From contig NC_092564.1 in the NCBI RefSeq assembly GCF_037975245.1, positions 9,647,984 through 9,707,983 of the forward strand: 60,000 nt of DNA. Reading direction: 5' to 3'. Positions 23,302 to 33,342 of this stretch are shown in pieces; positions within the stretch are counted from its first letter, which is position 1; every line of letters starts with the position of its first letter. The notes beneath the pieces were generated by a model. That model was given only the letters and a program-made list of their open reading frames with translations, was not told the origin of the DNA and did not search any database. Origin of the DNA: Apostichopus japonicus (lineage: Eukaryota; Echinodermata; Holothuroidea; Aspidochirotida; Stichopodidae). The translations under genes were made by a program, and so were the position numbers.

Positions 23302-25372
23302 GGATGCCCACCCTACCACGGTCTACCCGATGGTAGGGGGGAGACTTCGACTATTCACCCAGCAATGGGAACTTCTGGGTCCGGACTCTTGGGTATTGGA
23401 GGTGATCTCAGCGGGGTACCGCATAGAATTCGTCGATATACCCCACTTACCTCCGGAAGGCGGAGGGAGGAGAATCACCCCAATCCCCGAGGATCCAGAC
23501 CAACGCCGCGCTCTGGAGACAGAAATCCAGGCATTGTTGGACAAGGGCGCGGTAGTGAGGACGACAGGAAGGGAGGGACCCCTTTTCCGTTCGTCATTCT
23601 TCCTCACTCCAAAAAAAGACAAGTCCTGGAGGCCGATTCTGAACCTGCGGCCATTAAACAAAGCGTTTATAAAACCAAAACGCTTCAGGATGGAAACACT
23701 ATCCATCATCCTACCATCCCTCAACAAAGGGATGTGGGCATCAACGGTGGATCTGAAAGACGCCTACTTACACATACCGATCCACCCGAAACACCAGCGA
23801 TTCCTCGCATTCAGCTATGGGGGAACAGACTTCAAGTTCACAGCACTCCCGTTCGGACTATCCACCGCCCCAAGGGTGTTTACCCGAGTAGCGGGAGCAG
23901 CAGTCAAGGAACTCCGTCGCAGAGGAATTCCTCTGTTCGTCTACCTAGACGACTGGCTCATACTAGGCGACTCGTATCAGGAGGCACGACGCAACGTCAC
24001 CCTTACGACAGACCTCCTTTTTCGTCTCGGCTGGCTGGTCAACGATGGCAAATCCAACCTCACCCCAAGCCAGCAAGTCAAATACCTCGGAGCCGACCTC
24101 GACTTCGCCGAGGGGTCAGTCCGACCATCCCAAGAGAGGATATTACAACTGGCGCAGCTAGCCCAGCGCATGCTCAACAGGCAATTCTCGACGGCGAGAA
24201 CCTGGCTGCAGCTCCTCGGACTCATAGCCAGCCTCGTGGGCATCACCCCCTTTTGCAAGCTTCGGATGAGGCCTCTCCAATTCCACTTACTGAGCCTCTA
24301 CAAACCGGAGGTCTCCGACATACAAATGCGAGTACCTCTAGCCCCCCTAGACACACAACACCTCGCTTGGTGGGCGAATCCGGAGAACTGGGCCAACGGG
24401 AGACCCTTCCACCAGGAGAGGCCCCTTACGTCAATTACCTCCGACGCCTCATTAGTCGGCTGGGGAGCATTCTGGCAGACCCTCACAGTCGCAGGGACTT
24501 GGTCAGACCATTACAAACGCCTCCACATCAACGAGCTCGAACTCGAGGCGATAGCAAGAGGACTCCGCCATTTTCAGGAGCAATTGCGAGGCCACACAGT
24601 GACGGCATTCGCGGACAATACCACCGCAGTCTCCTACATCAACAGACAGGGGGGCACCAGATCGACCCGACTTTGTCAAGCGACTTGGGACCTCCTACAC
24701 TGGTGCCGGCAAAACGACATACAACTGAGAGCCTCACACCTGGCTGGGGAGGACAATCAGGTGGCAGACGCCCTCTCCAGGGGCACATTAAGCCCCACAG
24801 AATGGTCACTACAACGCCAGACTTGCGCACAGCTCTTCAATGTCCTTGGTCGTCCGAACATCGACCTCTTTGCCTCAGCCGAGAATGCCAAACTCCCGAC
24901 TTTCTGCTCCAGGAGATGGCACCCACAGGCCTGGGCAGCAGACGCGATGTCCATCTCATGGGACGGGATGCAGGCATACGCCTTCCCACCCCTGTGCCTC
25001 ATCCACAAGGTCCTTCTGAAGCTTCGGAGATCCAGGACGAGACTGCTTCTCATAGCCCCCAGATGGCCCAGGAGGCCGTGGTTCCCCCTTCTGCTCGACC
25101 TCCTCTGCGGAGTACCTCGCGCATTACCAGACTCCCCTCACCTACTCACCCAAGCCAAGGGGAAGATCTTCCACCCGAACATCAGGTCTCTGGACCTGAC
25201 TGCCTGGCCATTATCAAGTCTGACCTCAGAACGCGAGGATTTTCAGAAGACGTTGCCGATATGGCAGCAGCGGCAAGGAGACCTAGCACCATCAGAACTT
25301 ATACTACAAGGCTCGACTGCTTCTACCGATGGTGCACGAACGCCCAGATTGATCCGCGTTCAGCCTCTGTAA
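23120..25372 (+). CDS. DIRS ORF2, reverse transcriptase / RNase H with C-terminal methyltransferase-like region
   Basis: Copies the element's RNA into DNA. With numbering from the ATG at 23120 (750 aa), the RT palm aspartates are D211 (VDLKDAY) and D277-D278 in YLDD (275-278). RNase H acidic residues are D442 (SDAS), E about 472 (ELEAI), D499 (ADNTTAV) and D550 (VADALSR). The region after that, with DLFAS at 582-586 and AYAFPP near 619, resembles the part of DIRS proteins annotated as a Dam-like methyltransferase. The RT homology begins near GGRLRLF, just after a second ATG at 23330, 28 bp past the ORF1 stop, so the true start may be 23330 (680 aa). The 3' end overlaps the recombinase frame. 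Confidence 0.93.
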   Translation: MAGLVDHPHRETDNTGERDGDRKERFGHGTHPDSQQHDEVGPDLTHVVLSHPDPPSVPGPRDAHPTTVYPMVGGRLRLFTQQWELLGPDSWVLEVISAGYRIEFVDIPHLPPEGGGRRITPIPEDPDQRRALETEIQALLDKGAVVRTTGREGPLFRSSFFLTPKKDKSWRPILNLRPLNKAFIKPKRFRMETLSIILPSLNKGMWASTVDLKDAYLHIPIHPKHQRFLAFSYGGTDFKFTALPFGLSTAPRVFTRVAGAAVKELRRRGIPLFVYLDDWLILGDSYQEARRNVTLTTDLLFRLGWLVNDGKSNLTPSQQVKYLGADLDFAEGSVRPSQERILQLAQLAQRMLNRQFSTARTWLQLLGLIASLVGITPFCKLRMRPLQFHLLSLYKPEVSDIQMRVPLAPLDTQHLAWWANPENWANGRPFHQERPLTSITSDASLVGWGAFWQTLTVAGTWSDHYKRLHINELELEAIARGLRHFQEQLRGHTVTAFADNTTAVSYINRQGGTRSTRLCQATWDLLHWCRQNDIQLRASHLAGEDNQVADALSRGTLSPTEWSLQRQTCAQLFNVLGRPNIDLFASAENAKLPTFCSRRWHPQAWAADAMSISWDGMQAYAFPPLCLIHKVLLKLRRSRTRLLLIAPRWPRRPWFPLLLDLLCGVPRALPDSPHLLTQAKGKIFHPNIRSLDLTAWPLSSLTSEREDFQKTLPIWQQRQGDLAPSELILQGSTASTDGARTPRLIRVQPL

Positions 25373-26253
25373 AACACGTAACAGACTTCATGATGTCCCT
25401 GTTCCATCAAGGCAGACAGGTCTCCACCATCAAAAACTACCGCTCAGCTATAGCGGCGGTCCACACAGGCTTCGCAGACGGCTCCACCATGGGGTCAAAC
25501 AAGGTCATCTCGGCAGTCCTCCGTGGCATGGCCAACAGGAGACCGACAACACCAAAACTCCCCCACTCTTGGAGTATAAATGGTGTTCTCAGGGAGATGG
25601 CGAATGATCCTTTTGAACCGATGGCATCAGCGTCCTTACGACACGTCACACAGAAGACCCTGTTCCTGATAGCAGCCGCATCGGCCAGACGGAGAAGCTG
25701 CCTCCACGCGTTATCCGTGGCGGAGGGACACATACGTTTTGACGTCAATGGGGTACGACTCATCCCCGATCCCTCCTTCCTCCCGAAGAACCAAACTCTT
25801 GAGTTTGTGCCAGGCGACATTTTCCTACCAAAAATCTCGCATTTTTCATCGATCAGGGAGGACAAACTCTGGTGCCCAGTCAGGGCACTCCGATGGTACT
25901 TACACAGAACCAAAGACCTCCGAACTTCGCCAAAACTGTTCATCCTACCGTCTGCCCCTCACACTCCGGCGTCTAAGGACACGATCTCCCGGTGGCTGGT
26001 CCAGCTCATCCAGCCTCACACCACAGGGGGAGAGAGGGTTCGGGCACATGACCTCAGGGGCCAAGCTTCCTCTAAAGCACTATTCGCGGGGGTACCCCTG
26101 GAGGAGATCCTGAAGGCGGCGGCATGGAAGACACCATCAACTTTCGTCGCCACATATCTGACCGACACCCTCGCTTCGGAGGCGGCATTCGGACGTGCGG
26201 TGTTGGGGGTTCCTTTGGGCAGGTCCCGCCCGTTGGGCCTCCCACCATCGTAA
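23365..26253 (+). CDS. DIRS ORF3, tyrosine recombinase (C-terminal third of a long open frame)
   Basis: Integrates the circular DNA copy. The open frame is 962 aa from the ATG at 23365, but recombinase homology is confined to the last 330-350 residues. The catalytic set is R776 (or the adjacent R777), H895 and R898 in HDLRG, W921, and the nucleophile Y931 in TFVATYL. A practical start is the ATG at 25261, right at the DM-AAAARRPSTIRTY segment that opens the core-binding domain, or a little upstream. The earlier 600 residues run antiphase over RT/RNase H and are rich in R, S, P, T, H and Q, as in a shadow frame. The frame is the same as ORF1, separated by its single TAG. Stop at 26251-26253. 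Confidence 0.92.
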   Translation: MGTSGSGLLGIGGDLSGVPHRIRRYTPLTSGRRREENHPNPRGSRPTPRSGDRNPGIVGQGRGSEDDRKGGTPFPFVILPHSKKRQVLEADSEPAAIKQSVYKTKTLQDGNTIHHPTIPQQRDVGINGGSERRLLTHTDPPETPAIPRIQLWGNRLQVHSTPVRTIHRPKGVYPSSGSSSQGTPSQRNSSVRLPRRLAHTRRLVSGGTTQRHPYDRPPFSSRLAGQRWQIQPHPKPASQIPRSRPRLRRGVSPTIPREDITTGAASPAHAQQAILDGENLAAAPRTHSQPRGHHPLLQASDEASPIPLTEPLQTGGLRHTNASTSSPPRHTTPRLVGESGELGQRETLPPGEAPYVNYLRRLISRLGSILADPHSRRDLVRPLQTPPHQRARTRGDSKRTPPFSGAIARPHSDGIRGQYHRSLLHQQTGGHQIDPTLSSDLGPPTLVPAKRHTTESLTPGWGGQSGGRRPLQGHIKPHRMVTTTPDLRTALQCPWSSEHRPLCLSRECQTPDFLLQEMAPTGLGSRRDVHLMGRDAGIRLPTPVPHPQGPSEASEIQDETASHSPQMAQEAVVPPSARPPLRSTSRITRLPSPTHPSQGEDLPPEHQVSGPDCLAIIKSDLRTRGFSEDVADMAAAARRPSTIRTYTTRLDCFYRWCTNAQIDPRSASVKHVTDFMMSLFHQGRQVSTIKNYRSAIAAVHTGFADGSTMGSNKVISAVLRGMANRRPTTPKLPHSWSINGVLREMANDPFEPMASASLRHVTQKTLFLIAAASARRRSCLHALSVAEGHIRFDVNGVRLIPDPSFLPKNQTLEFVPGDIFLPKISHFSSIREDKLWCPVRALRWYLHRTKDLRTSPKLFILPSAPHTPASKDTISRWLVQLIQPHTTGGERVRAHDLRGQASSKALFAGVPLEEILKAAAWKTPSTFVATYLTDTLASEAAFGRAVLGVPLGRSRPLGLPPS

Positions 26254-26265
26254 CAGTGCCACTCT

Positions 26266-26363
26266 GTGCAATAGTGGAGTGGGAGACAGGTAAGAGAGGA
26301 GCGAAGTAAATTCCCCAAAACTCACTGGTTTGGGGATTTACGAGCGACGATACTTACCTGTCT
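26266..26363 (+). repeat. DIRS internal complementary region (circle-junction template)
   Basis: 26266-26311 is the reverse complement of the left end (20450-20494). It is joined directly to 26312-26363, the reverse complement of the right end (about 26959-27010). It therefore carries the sequence that results when the two outer ends are fused. In DIRS1 this region is thought to template restoration of the ends during circle formation (established for the family). It begins just after the recombinase stop codon at 26253. Confidence 0.92.
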
Positions 26364-26849
26364 TTCCCTCCTCCCACCACCACTCGGGACCTACCCGACG
26401 ACACAAACGCCAACTAGACCGCTGAGCACCACATGACTCAGGACGCCGCCCTTACCGCGAGCTCCTGGGATCGTCAGCTAGCCTCTCCCGGCCGCACAGG
26501 CCTCACATGTCTCACCTGGTTCATAACGAACTCTTCCAACAGGACCATGAGACGCTCGACGATCGCGACACTCCTCTTACACCCATCCTGATTGAGGTGA
26601 GTGCTCATACCCTAACAGGGCTTCTTTTCGAACTGATACCTCTAACATGCACCAGTTCGAGCGCACTCCAGTGTAAGATTACCGTCGCACATAACATCAC
26701 TTGCACCCCACCTCCATGTCACCGGGTGGGGGCTTCTCTGATGATCAGCGGAGCTCGCGCACGCTTCTTCGCCGCCCTCGGCTCCCCCTTAGGTGCCACC
26801 CGCCCTCCCTACCCGAACGAGGGGCAAGCTGCCTGCTTGTGTCCTGGGA
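26364..26849 (+). other. DIRS 3' region between internal complementary region and right repeat
   Basis: GC-rich, about 490 bp. An open frame of 141 codons (26507-26932) crosses into the inverted repeat and has no recognisable domain; I regard it as chance. Its role is probably structural, but nothing in it is diagnostic. Confidence 0.6.
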
Positions 26850-26969
26850 TAGATTCGGAAGGAGGAGTTAGTGGGCGGTGCCTAGGGAGCGAGGGCGCAG
26901 TGCTAAAATATTCCAAATGTGTAGTTAGGTAGATAGGAAAGTGCAATAGTGGAGTGGGAGACAGGTAAG
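26850..26969 (-). repeat. DIRS right inverted terminal repeat
   Basis: Reverse complement of the left repeat. It is followed by a right-specific tail (26970-27010) ending GTTTTGGGGA. On the + strand the repeat ends in CAGGTAAGT, a consensus splice-donor sequence. Confidence 0.93.
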
Positions 26970-27010
26970 TATCGTCGCTCGTAAATCCCCAAACCAGTGA
27001 GTTTTGGGGA

Positions 27011-30000
27011 TTAGCTAGGCTGTATACTCATGGTGGTATTTAATTCTATACACAGTCAGTGTGTTGTATGACCATTTCCGTAGCTTAACCTTGCATTCAG
27101 AATTACTGTAAGTGAGATGAATAGAACCATTAAGTATGGTAAATTAGATATTGCTTACAAGTACATTAATTATGTCCCTTTGGGAGGGAGAGAAGTTACA
27201 ATGATCAATTAATCAGCTTGTCTCTTTCATCCTTGGAGTTCTTTCAATCATTTCCTAGTCGGATCTTAATTTCCACAGAATGTATACTGAACTGCAATCT
27301 TTGAAACAGGTCTTTGAAGTAGCAGTACATATTTGCTCCTCATAAGACATTCAAGTACATTTAATTGGGAAATAAAGGTCATATGATCAAGCAGTTGCCA
27401 TTTTGTCTAATCTGTGATGTCATACTGTCCTCAGTAGGTTAGTAGTGCTTCTGTTCAATCTGTTATGTCATAGTGTGCTTAGAAAGTGAGTATGTTATTT
27501 CTGTTCAGTCTGTGATGTCATAGTGTCCTCGGAAGGTGAGTATATAGTGTTTGTGTTCAAATTCTTGGTTTTTCTGTCCATATTTTTTGTGGATTCTTTT
27601 TTACATATTTTGCATAAAAAAGATGCCAGCATTAGGTCAAGTTATAAAAGATAGATGTGATTTACGCCCAGGCATCAACATTTTCGAAGTCAAGTTTGTT
27701 TCAAAGAGAGTAAACCAAACGTCTAGAAATAAGTGATAACATCTCTAATGGCTAATTATGAGATGCACAAGTTTTTAGACTTGCACAAGCCTTCAGTCAT
27801 GTATGAGAGTGAGAGTGAGAGTGAAGCGCAGAACAGGTAAAATAGATCTTCCAAATGGAAAAGGACAGTTGGTAGCTGTGAAGGTGACATGTTCATCATA
27901 TAAGAACATCTATATACAGCGTCAGATTAACTATCATAATATGGTTTTTTTGTCCTATAACAATTGCGATGTCCCTTTAGACCCTGCCTGTATAAATACA
28001 TGTACTGCTCCTATTGATTCCATTGTTACAATTATATCTTGAGATCTAATTGCTTGATCTACTATGTATGTGCTTTTTTTATTGTTTACCCATGAATCTG
28101 GTGATATAGAAGGAAAAAAGCCCCCCCCCCCCCAAACAAGAAGCATGTCACCTTCTTAAGATAATTCATATCGAGGGTCACTTCGTGAAAGACGAGTTTA
28201 ATCCAATTTAGCATCTAGTCGTGTATGGTATACAATTCTCACATATTGGCCGTATTGCTACTTGGTGATTGACAGACTTCTTATGGACACGGCATATTGG
28301 TTGCTGAATGTCTAATGCAAATATTAACTTGTCTCTGTGAGTTAGGCACCAATCAACAGAATCAGAAAAGCAATGCATAATATTAAAAGCAATCTTTCTG
28401 AATGAGACCTGTCATCATAGAGTCACTGCCTCCATCCAAGCGGAGCGGGAGAAGACGTTATCACACACATACACGTCTTCTTGCCAGGTTTTAAGATGAT
28501 AGTTTTTTTTTTTTTTCGGTATTTGTCTAGAATTTATATTCCTGCTGATTTATCAGTGCTGTGGTCACTGATGTGTTTGTAACAGAATAGCAGCTGTCTT
28601 GCATCTGATCTGAATAACAGATATATTGTAAACAGACTGCAGTCATTCTGGGACAGTTCATATGATGCCACCAGTATTTTATCAATCTAAAAGTTTGCCA
28701 TGAATAAACTTAATGTACCTAACTGAGCTGTGTATTTTGTTTCGTGCAAAAATTTTCCTCAGATGCATGAAACACAAAAAAAAACCAAAGAGGAAAACAT
28801 AAGGTATCACCTCAATCATGTATGATCAAAATGTTAACAATGCATGACAAATTTGGCAAAGGACAAATAATTAAGGTAGATTGTCACCTAAGTGTGTTCT
28901 GTTTGTTCATGTGATGTTAAGAAAAAAATGTTTTGGTCTAGTTATTAATAATTAAAAAGACATTGAATTAACATTCAATAATACATTTTGACCTGCACGG
29001 GCAAGCGGAAGTAATGTTTGGCATTTTCTTTTGTTAAAGGAGTAGTCCAGAAATTAAGCATTTTTGAAAAGATCATGAAAACCATTATAGCCATGTACTG
29101 TAGAAACAGTTTTCTTTTCTATCTTGAACTAAACCGTATGAAGACTTATATTCTGCCTCAAAGTCATCCTTTCAATTTCTACACCCATCAAGTCATCAAG
29201 TACAGAGATACGTCTTCTGCCGTATAAGGAGTTTTTTCTTAATTTAGATAAATTTCTTTTAATTTTATTCTACCTGTTGAATTTCTTTTCTAACATTGAC
29301 AAACAGTGCAGACCCTACGATTTTGGTAATAGTGCAACCTTTTCAAGGAATGATGGTCTGCACAAAGAATTGGTACGACGAAGTATTTCGCTTTTGAGAA
29401 CAGCGTTTCTGTATGTTGCCGTGTTGGACAAATCTAACTGTAATAGCAATTACCCACTATGTGATCCGTGGTCCCCCTCACATTGTTGCAATGTCGGTAA
29501 GAGAGACTCCATAGTGTTCCCTTTCGGGAAACCAAGAAGGGTTATATGAACATGTAGCATATATTGTAGTATATATATTGTAAGCCGCTAAAATTCGGTT
29601 TTAAAAAAGAGAATAAGAAGTGTCATTCATGGAAAGATCAACAATTTAAATTTCAGAATTGATTTTCAAATTTCTAAAAAATCATTTGGCTTTCTTGTTA
29701 TAAATTGAAATGAATAGTAACATAAATAATTTCATCTGGAAATTTACAGTAATGTATAAAGATCAGTGTTGTTTACTTTTTCGTTCAATTCTTACCTCAT
29801 GATTTAAAGGCTGACCTTTAAGTAGATACACATGAATGCAGTGAGTGCAAAGTTATCAGCAGAGCTGAAACGTAGCGAGAAATTAGCAATCAAAAGATCG
29901 GGGTCTTTACTTCTGTATGTGTAATTGCAGTCGATTTGTGCGTTAAAGCATGTTGCACTCTTCCTCGTTATGTATGTGTGGTTGATAGAATTCCCTCCTT

Positions 30001-32974
30001 TTCCTGCATATTTTCAACTGTCTGTTCAATCTGTAGCAATGGGTACGGTTAGCATTTGATATCCGAGTAAAGTTCTGTGCTATTTGCTCGTGTTTGCTGT
30101 AGTATTCCCACAGGCATCATGTCCTTCACTCTTGTGTTTATCTTTGGAAAGGCAGCAGGTTTACTTGCAGATATGTAACGAGGAAATCTAATCATCGTCA
30201 ACAAAAAATGAATCAAGTTAGCAAAGTATACTGATCAGTGATATAAGCATGACCATTACAGGTCAGTCATGGAACGCAAAACAGCAAAGATTTTCATCCC
30301 ATCTTTAGCTACTCCGGACACAATCAAGTATGTATCGCTGCATACAGTAACTCTAATGAGTCGCCTCATATTTTTGACATTTAAGAGGACCGTGATTCGA
30401 TCCGATATGGAAGTGAAAGCTAAATGGCTACTTGACATACACCTGGGTATTACCTGATAGTAACTTGCAAGGCCAAAACATTGAACAAAAAAATTGAAAT
30501 GGCAGCACAGTATTTCATATTGCTTCCTTTCGTCTTAGATATCTGGAAAGGAGATTGCATGTAATAAAATCAACAATTTTACTCAAGGACACCTTTCAAA
30601 ATATCCATGTTTGATATTAAAAATGACTTTGTTGAATAAATAAACTTTCTTCATCCTTAGGCTATTCTCATCAGAGTTTTCAGTCCTTCCTAAATTTCTC
30701 CATTTTCCCCCAAATGATTAATTTTTTCCCTCGCTTTTCTCTTCTTTTTTTTGCAACTAAAAACAACCCTGCAAATTGGAAATACTGTACGTGCAATGAA
30801 AATCAATACTGAACATGGAATTAATCAATAAACATGGTACAAAGTTTTGGTAGATTTTTCCATAATTGATTTTGTTGTTGATAAATAATAGTCTTACAAT
30901 CTATTTAACAAACACTTAGAAATAAAAAAACACGGTATATTAAATAGATTATTTTGGTTGTTGTTTGATCTAGACCTTTACCCAATCCTGATTGGTAAAA
31001 CTGATTCCAAAAAGGAAACTTTTTATTTGCATTCACTGTTCAGAGTATTGTATGGTATAGCCTATGGATAGGTATATGTAGATAAATGAAGTCCATCAGT
31101 GGCTGTATTTCAAAGTGTTATTTGTTTTAATTTTAAAATTTACAGTTCTTATATACAAGTATATTATCTTGCATTCGTAGATTATTGCAGCAATATACAA
31201 ATTAAGTACAAATACTAATGTTATCTACCTATGTACAGTAAAAACTTGTGAATTCAGAATTTGGATGCAGTATGAGAACATTTTGAACTTTCTTTGAAAG
31301 TACGAACCATGGTCTTTTTGTCTAAAGTTGTCTTATGCACACCTGCCTAATATTAATTCTCAGAAGTGTTTGAGAGCACACAATGTCTTGATATTTCTAT
31401 ATTTTTTATAGATTCTATCATTCAGCCTAAATGTTTTCAAAAGTCATCCATCATATTACTTGTTCCTTCAGCCACAGGCAATATGAATATTCATAGCCAA
31501 AATTTCAATGGATCGATGTCATGTATACTGGGTGCATGTTGCATTTATTACACCGTGTGAATTCAAGTGCGACTATAAAGATATTTATGTTTTGCCAATG
31601 GGGGGGCTTGGAGTAGACGTTAAAAGAGATCTGCAAATATGGTTATAAAAATTGAAATTCATACATAATAAGTGTTTGCATGAGATCAAGCATGTCTCTG
31701 CCAATCCATCATTCTTTTCAAGTTTCTTGCAGGTGAGGCTATGTAAAGTTTCATCAGTTAGACCTATGTATATATGTGGTACAGTGAATGCAGATAAGGA
31801 CAGTTATTTGAAATACGAGAAATTTGCACTTTTCTTGATAATATTGTAAATCATGACCCTTACTAGTGAATATGTTCATTTAAATGTATATGTCGATTTC
31901 CTCTGGACTGTATGAAGAATTTTTTTTAGAATTGCTTATTATTGCTTATATTATTGCTTATTATTTAATATCACTGTGTGTACAGTGATCCACAGGTATC
32001 TAGATTTCTAGTTGTGTACAGCGATCCACAGTTATATTCTCTGTGTAACAAGTGTATCTGTGTCTCCTTCAGCCTGCAGAGATGTACATTAAGCTACTGT
32101 GTTAGCCATATAAATGTCAAGTGAAGTCTAATAAAACAGGCAGAACACTGCTCGCCATCTGCAGGCAGACACTCGAAGATACTCGACATTTTAATGCCAT
32201 GATTGGACAAATAAGGATCTCAATGAGATATAAAACGCAGGCAACAAATTCAACGATTAGTTATTAAAACATCCGTGATTCTGCATGTGTGTGTGCGATA
32301 CTCTCGCGTAGCAAAACAAAAATGAACAGTTTCAGTTAAAAGCTTGGCAGCCATAACAAATTTCATTTGACAATGAAGATATAGTATAGGATGATTGTCT
32401 TACAGTATTTCTCTTGCTGGACATTAGTTGAAAATACTATGATGTATACAGTAGTTGTCAGGATTTGGTATGTATCTGTGTATACATAGTGTGTGTAAGG
32501 GGACGGCAGTGTTTAATTGTGTGCGTATATAATGTGGAAAAGTAGCTGCCATGTTACTGTAAAGATATGATGATAATACTAAAATTGATCATTTGAAATA
32601 GACATGATAAAACTAATAATAATACTACATAATTTTATAGTGATAGTAATTCCTATTTTATTTACTTAGCTTTTCTCTTACCTTTCTCCAACTCTGTATG
32701 TGCACTTTCCCAGATCTACCTAATCTACATGGTGCCCCTCCCCCCCCCCCCCCCCAACTTCTGCTGTTCTTCTTCAGATCAAATGTGATTTGATCCTTAA
32801 AAAATGTATTCATTAGAGAAAACACTGTTTTTGTAAACATTTATTAATTGTTGTAATAAAGTAGAAGGGATAATAGGGCATCCATGACAAGAAAACAATC
32901 CAGTGATGTTGATATGTTGTGTATATTTACATCACTACTCTCTTACCTGTCTCCAATATACGTATGCACATAGC
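27011..32974. other. CNTNAP intron 1 between DIRS and MITE copy 2
   Basis: Non-coding apart from the 50 bp tandem units (27411-27560) and an exon-like open frame (29307-29496) described in the findings. The C run at 28120-28132 and the C run at 32738-32754 are homopolymers. 32655-32715 resembles a decayed DIRS left end (ATTTACTTAGCTTTTCTC, TTACCTTTCTCC, GCACTTTCCCAGATCTACC). Confidence 0.55.
27411..27560. repeat. Three tandem units of about 50 bp
   Basis: Units start TCTGTGATGTCATACTGTCC (27411), TCTGTTATGTCATAGTGTGC (27459) and TCTGTGATGTCATAGTGTCC (27509). Each contains TGATGTCAT or TTATGTCAT, near a bZIP/CRE half-site, and a GTGAGTAT-like end. Located 400 bp past the DIRS element. Confidence 0.85.
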
Positions 32975-33342
32975 TTAAAGGCATCGAAGACTCGTCCCAA
33001 ACCGTGTGCCGCGCTCTGAAAAAGTTAACTTTCCGTTGCTTGCAAGTGAATTTTTTATCTTGTCGCTACAAAATGCAGACAGTAATGAAACGTGATACCT
33101 TGTTATCTTAAGCTGGACCAGAGATGTCCATCGCTGTATCGTTCATTCACTGTGCTGTTGGTATTGACCGCAGCTGTATGTACTGACTGTACACTAGTGT
33201 CTAATTACCGATGGTAGCAAGCTGTGTGTGTATTTTCTGGGATCGATGGTGGTGTCTAACACTTCTGTTACACCTCATTTGAAACTAGGTCAGATTACCG
33301 GCATTAGACGTTTCTTTTTGCGCGAGTCTTCACACCCTTTAA
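32975..33342 (+). mobile_element. TTAA-ended MITE, copy 2
   Basis: 368 bp, TTAAAGGCATCGAAGACTCG to CACACCCTTTAA, closely similar along its whole length to copy 1. A short DIRS-like left-end motif (TATTTACATCACTACTCTC, then CTTACCTGTCTCC) lies just upstream at 32926-32955. Confidence 0.85.

Larger units (their letters stand above)
20450..27010 (+). mobile_element. Full-length DIRS-type tyrosine-recombinase retrotransposon
   Basis: About 6.56 kb, visibly GC-richer than its AT-rich surroundings. It has inverted terminal repeats (20468-20587 and 26850-26969), an internal complementary region (26266-26363) that pairs with both outer ends, and three overlapping ORFs: Gag-like, RT/RNase H, and tyrosine recombinase. 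DIRS elements replicate through a circular DNA that the recombinase inserts, without target duplication; accordingly I see none. All catalytic residues are present and the termini differ at about one site, so this copy looks recent and may be competent. It sits in the sense direction in CNTNAP intron 1, 174 bp past the exon 1 donor. The exact end base is uncertain by 1-2 nt because the right and left ends share a T at the circle junction. Confidence 0.95.

Noticed and set aside
26507-26932. 141-codon frame in the DIRS 3' region
   Set aside because: Crosses into the inverted repeat, has no recognisable domain, and GC-rich sequence easily gives such frames.
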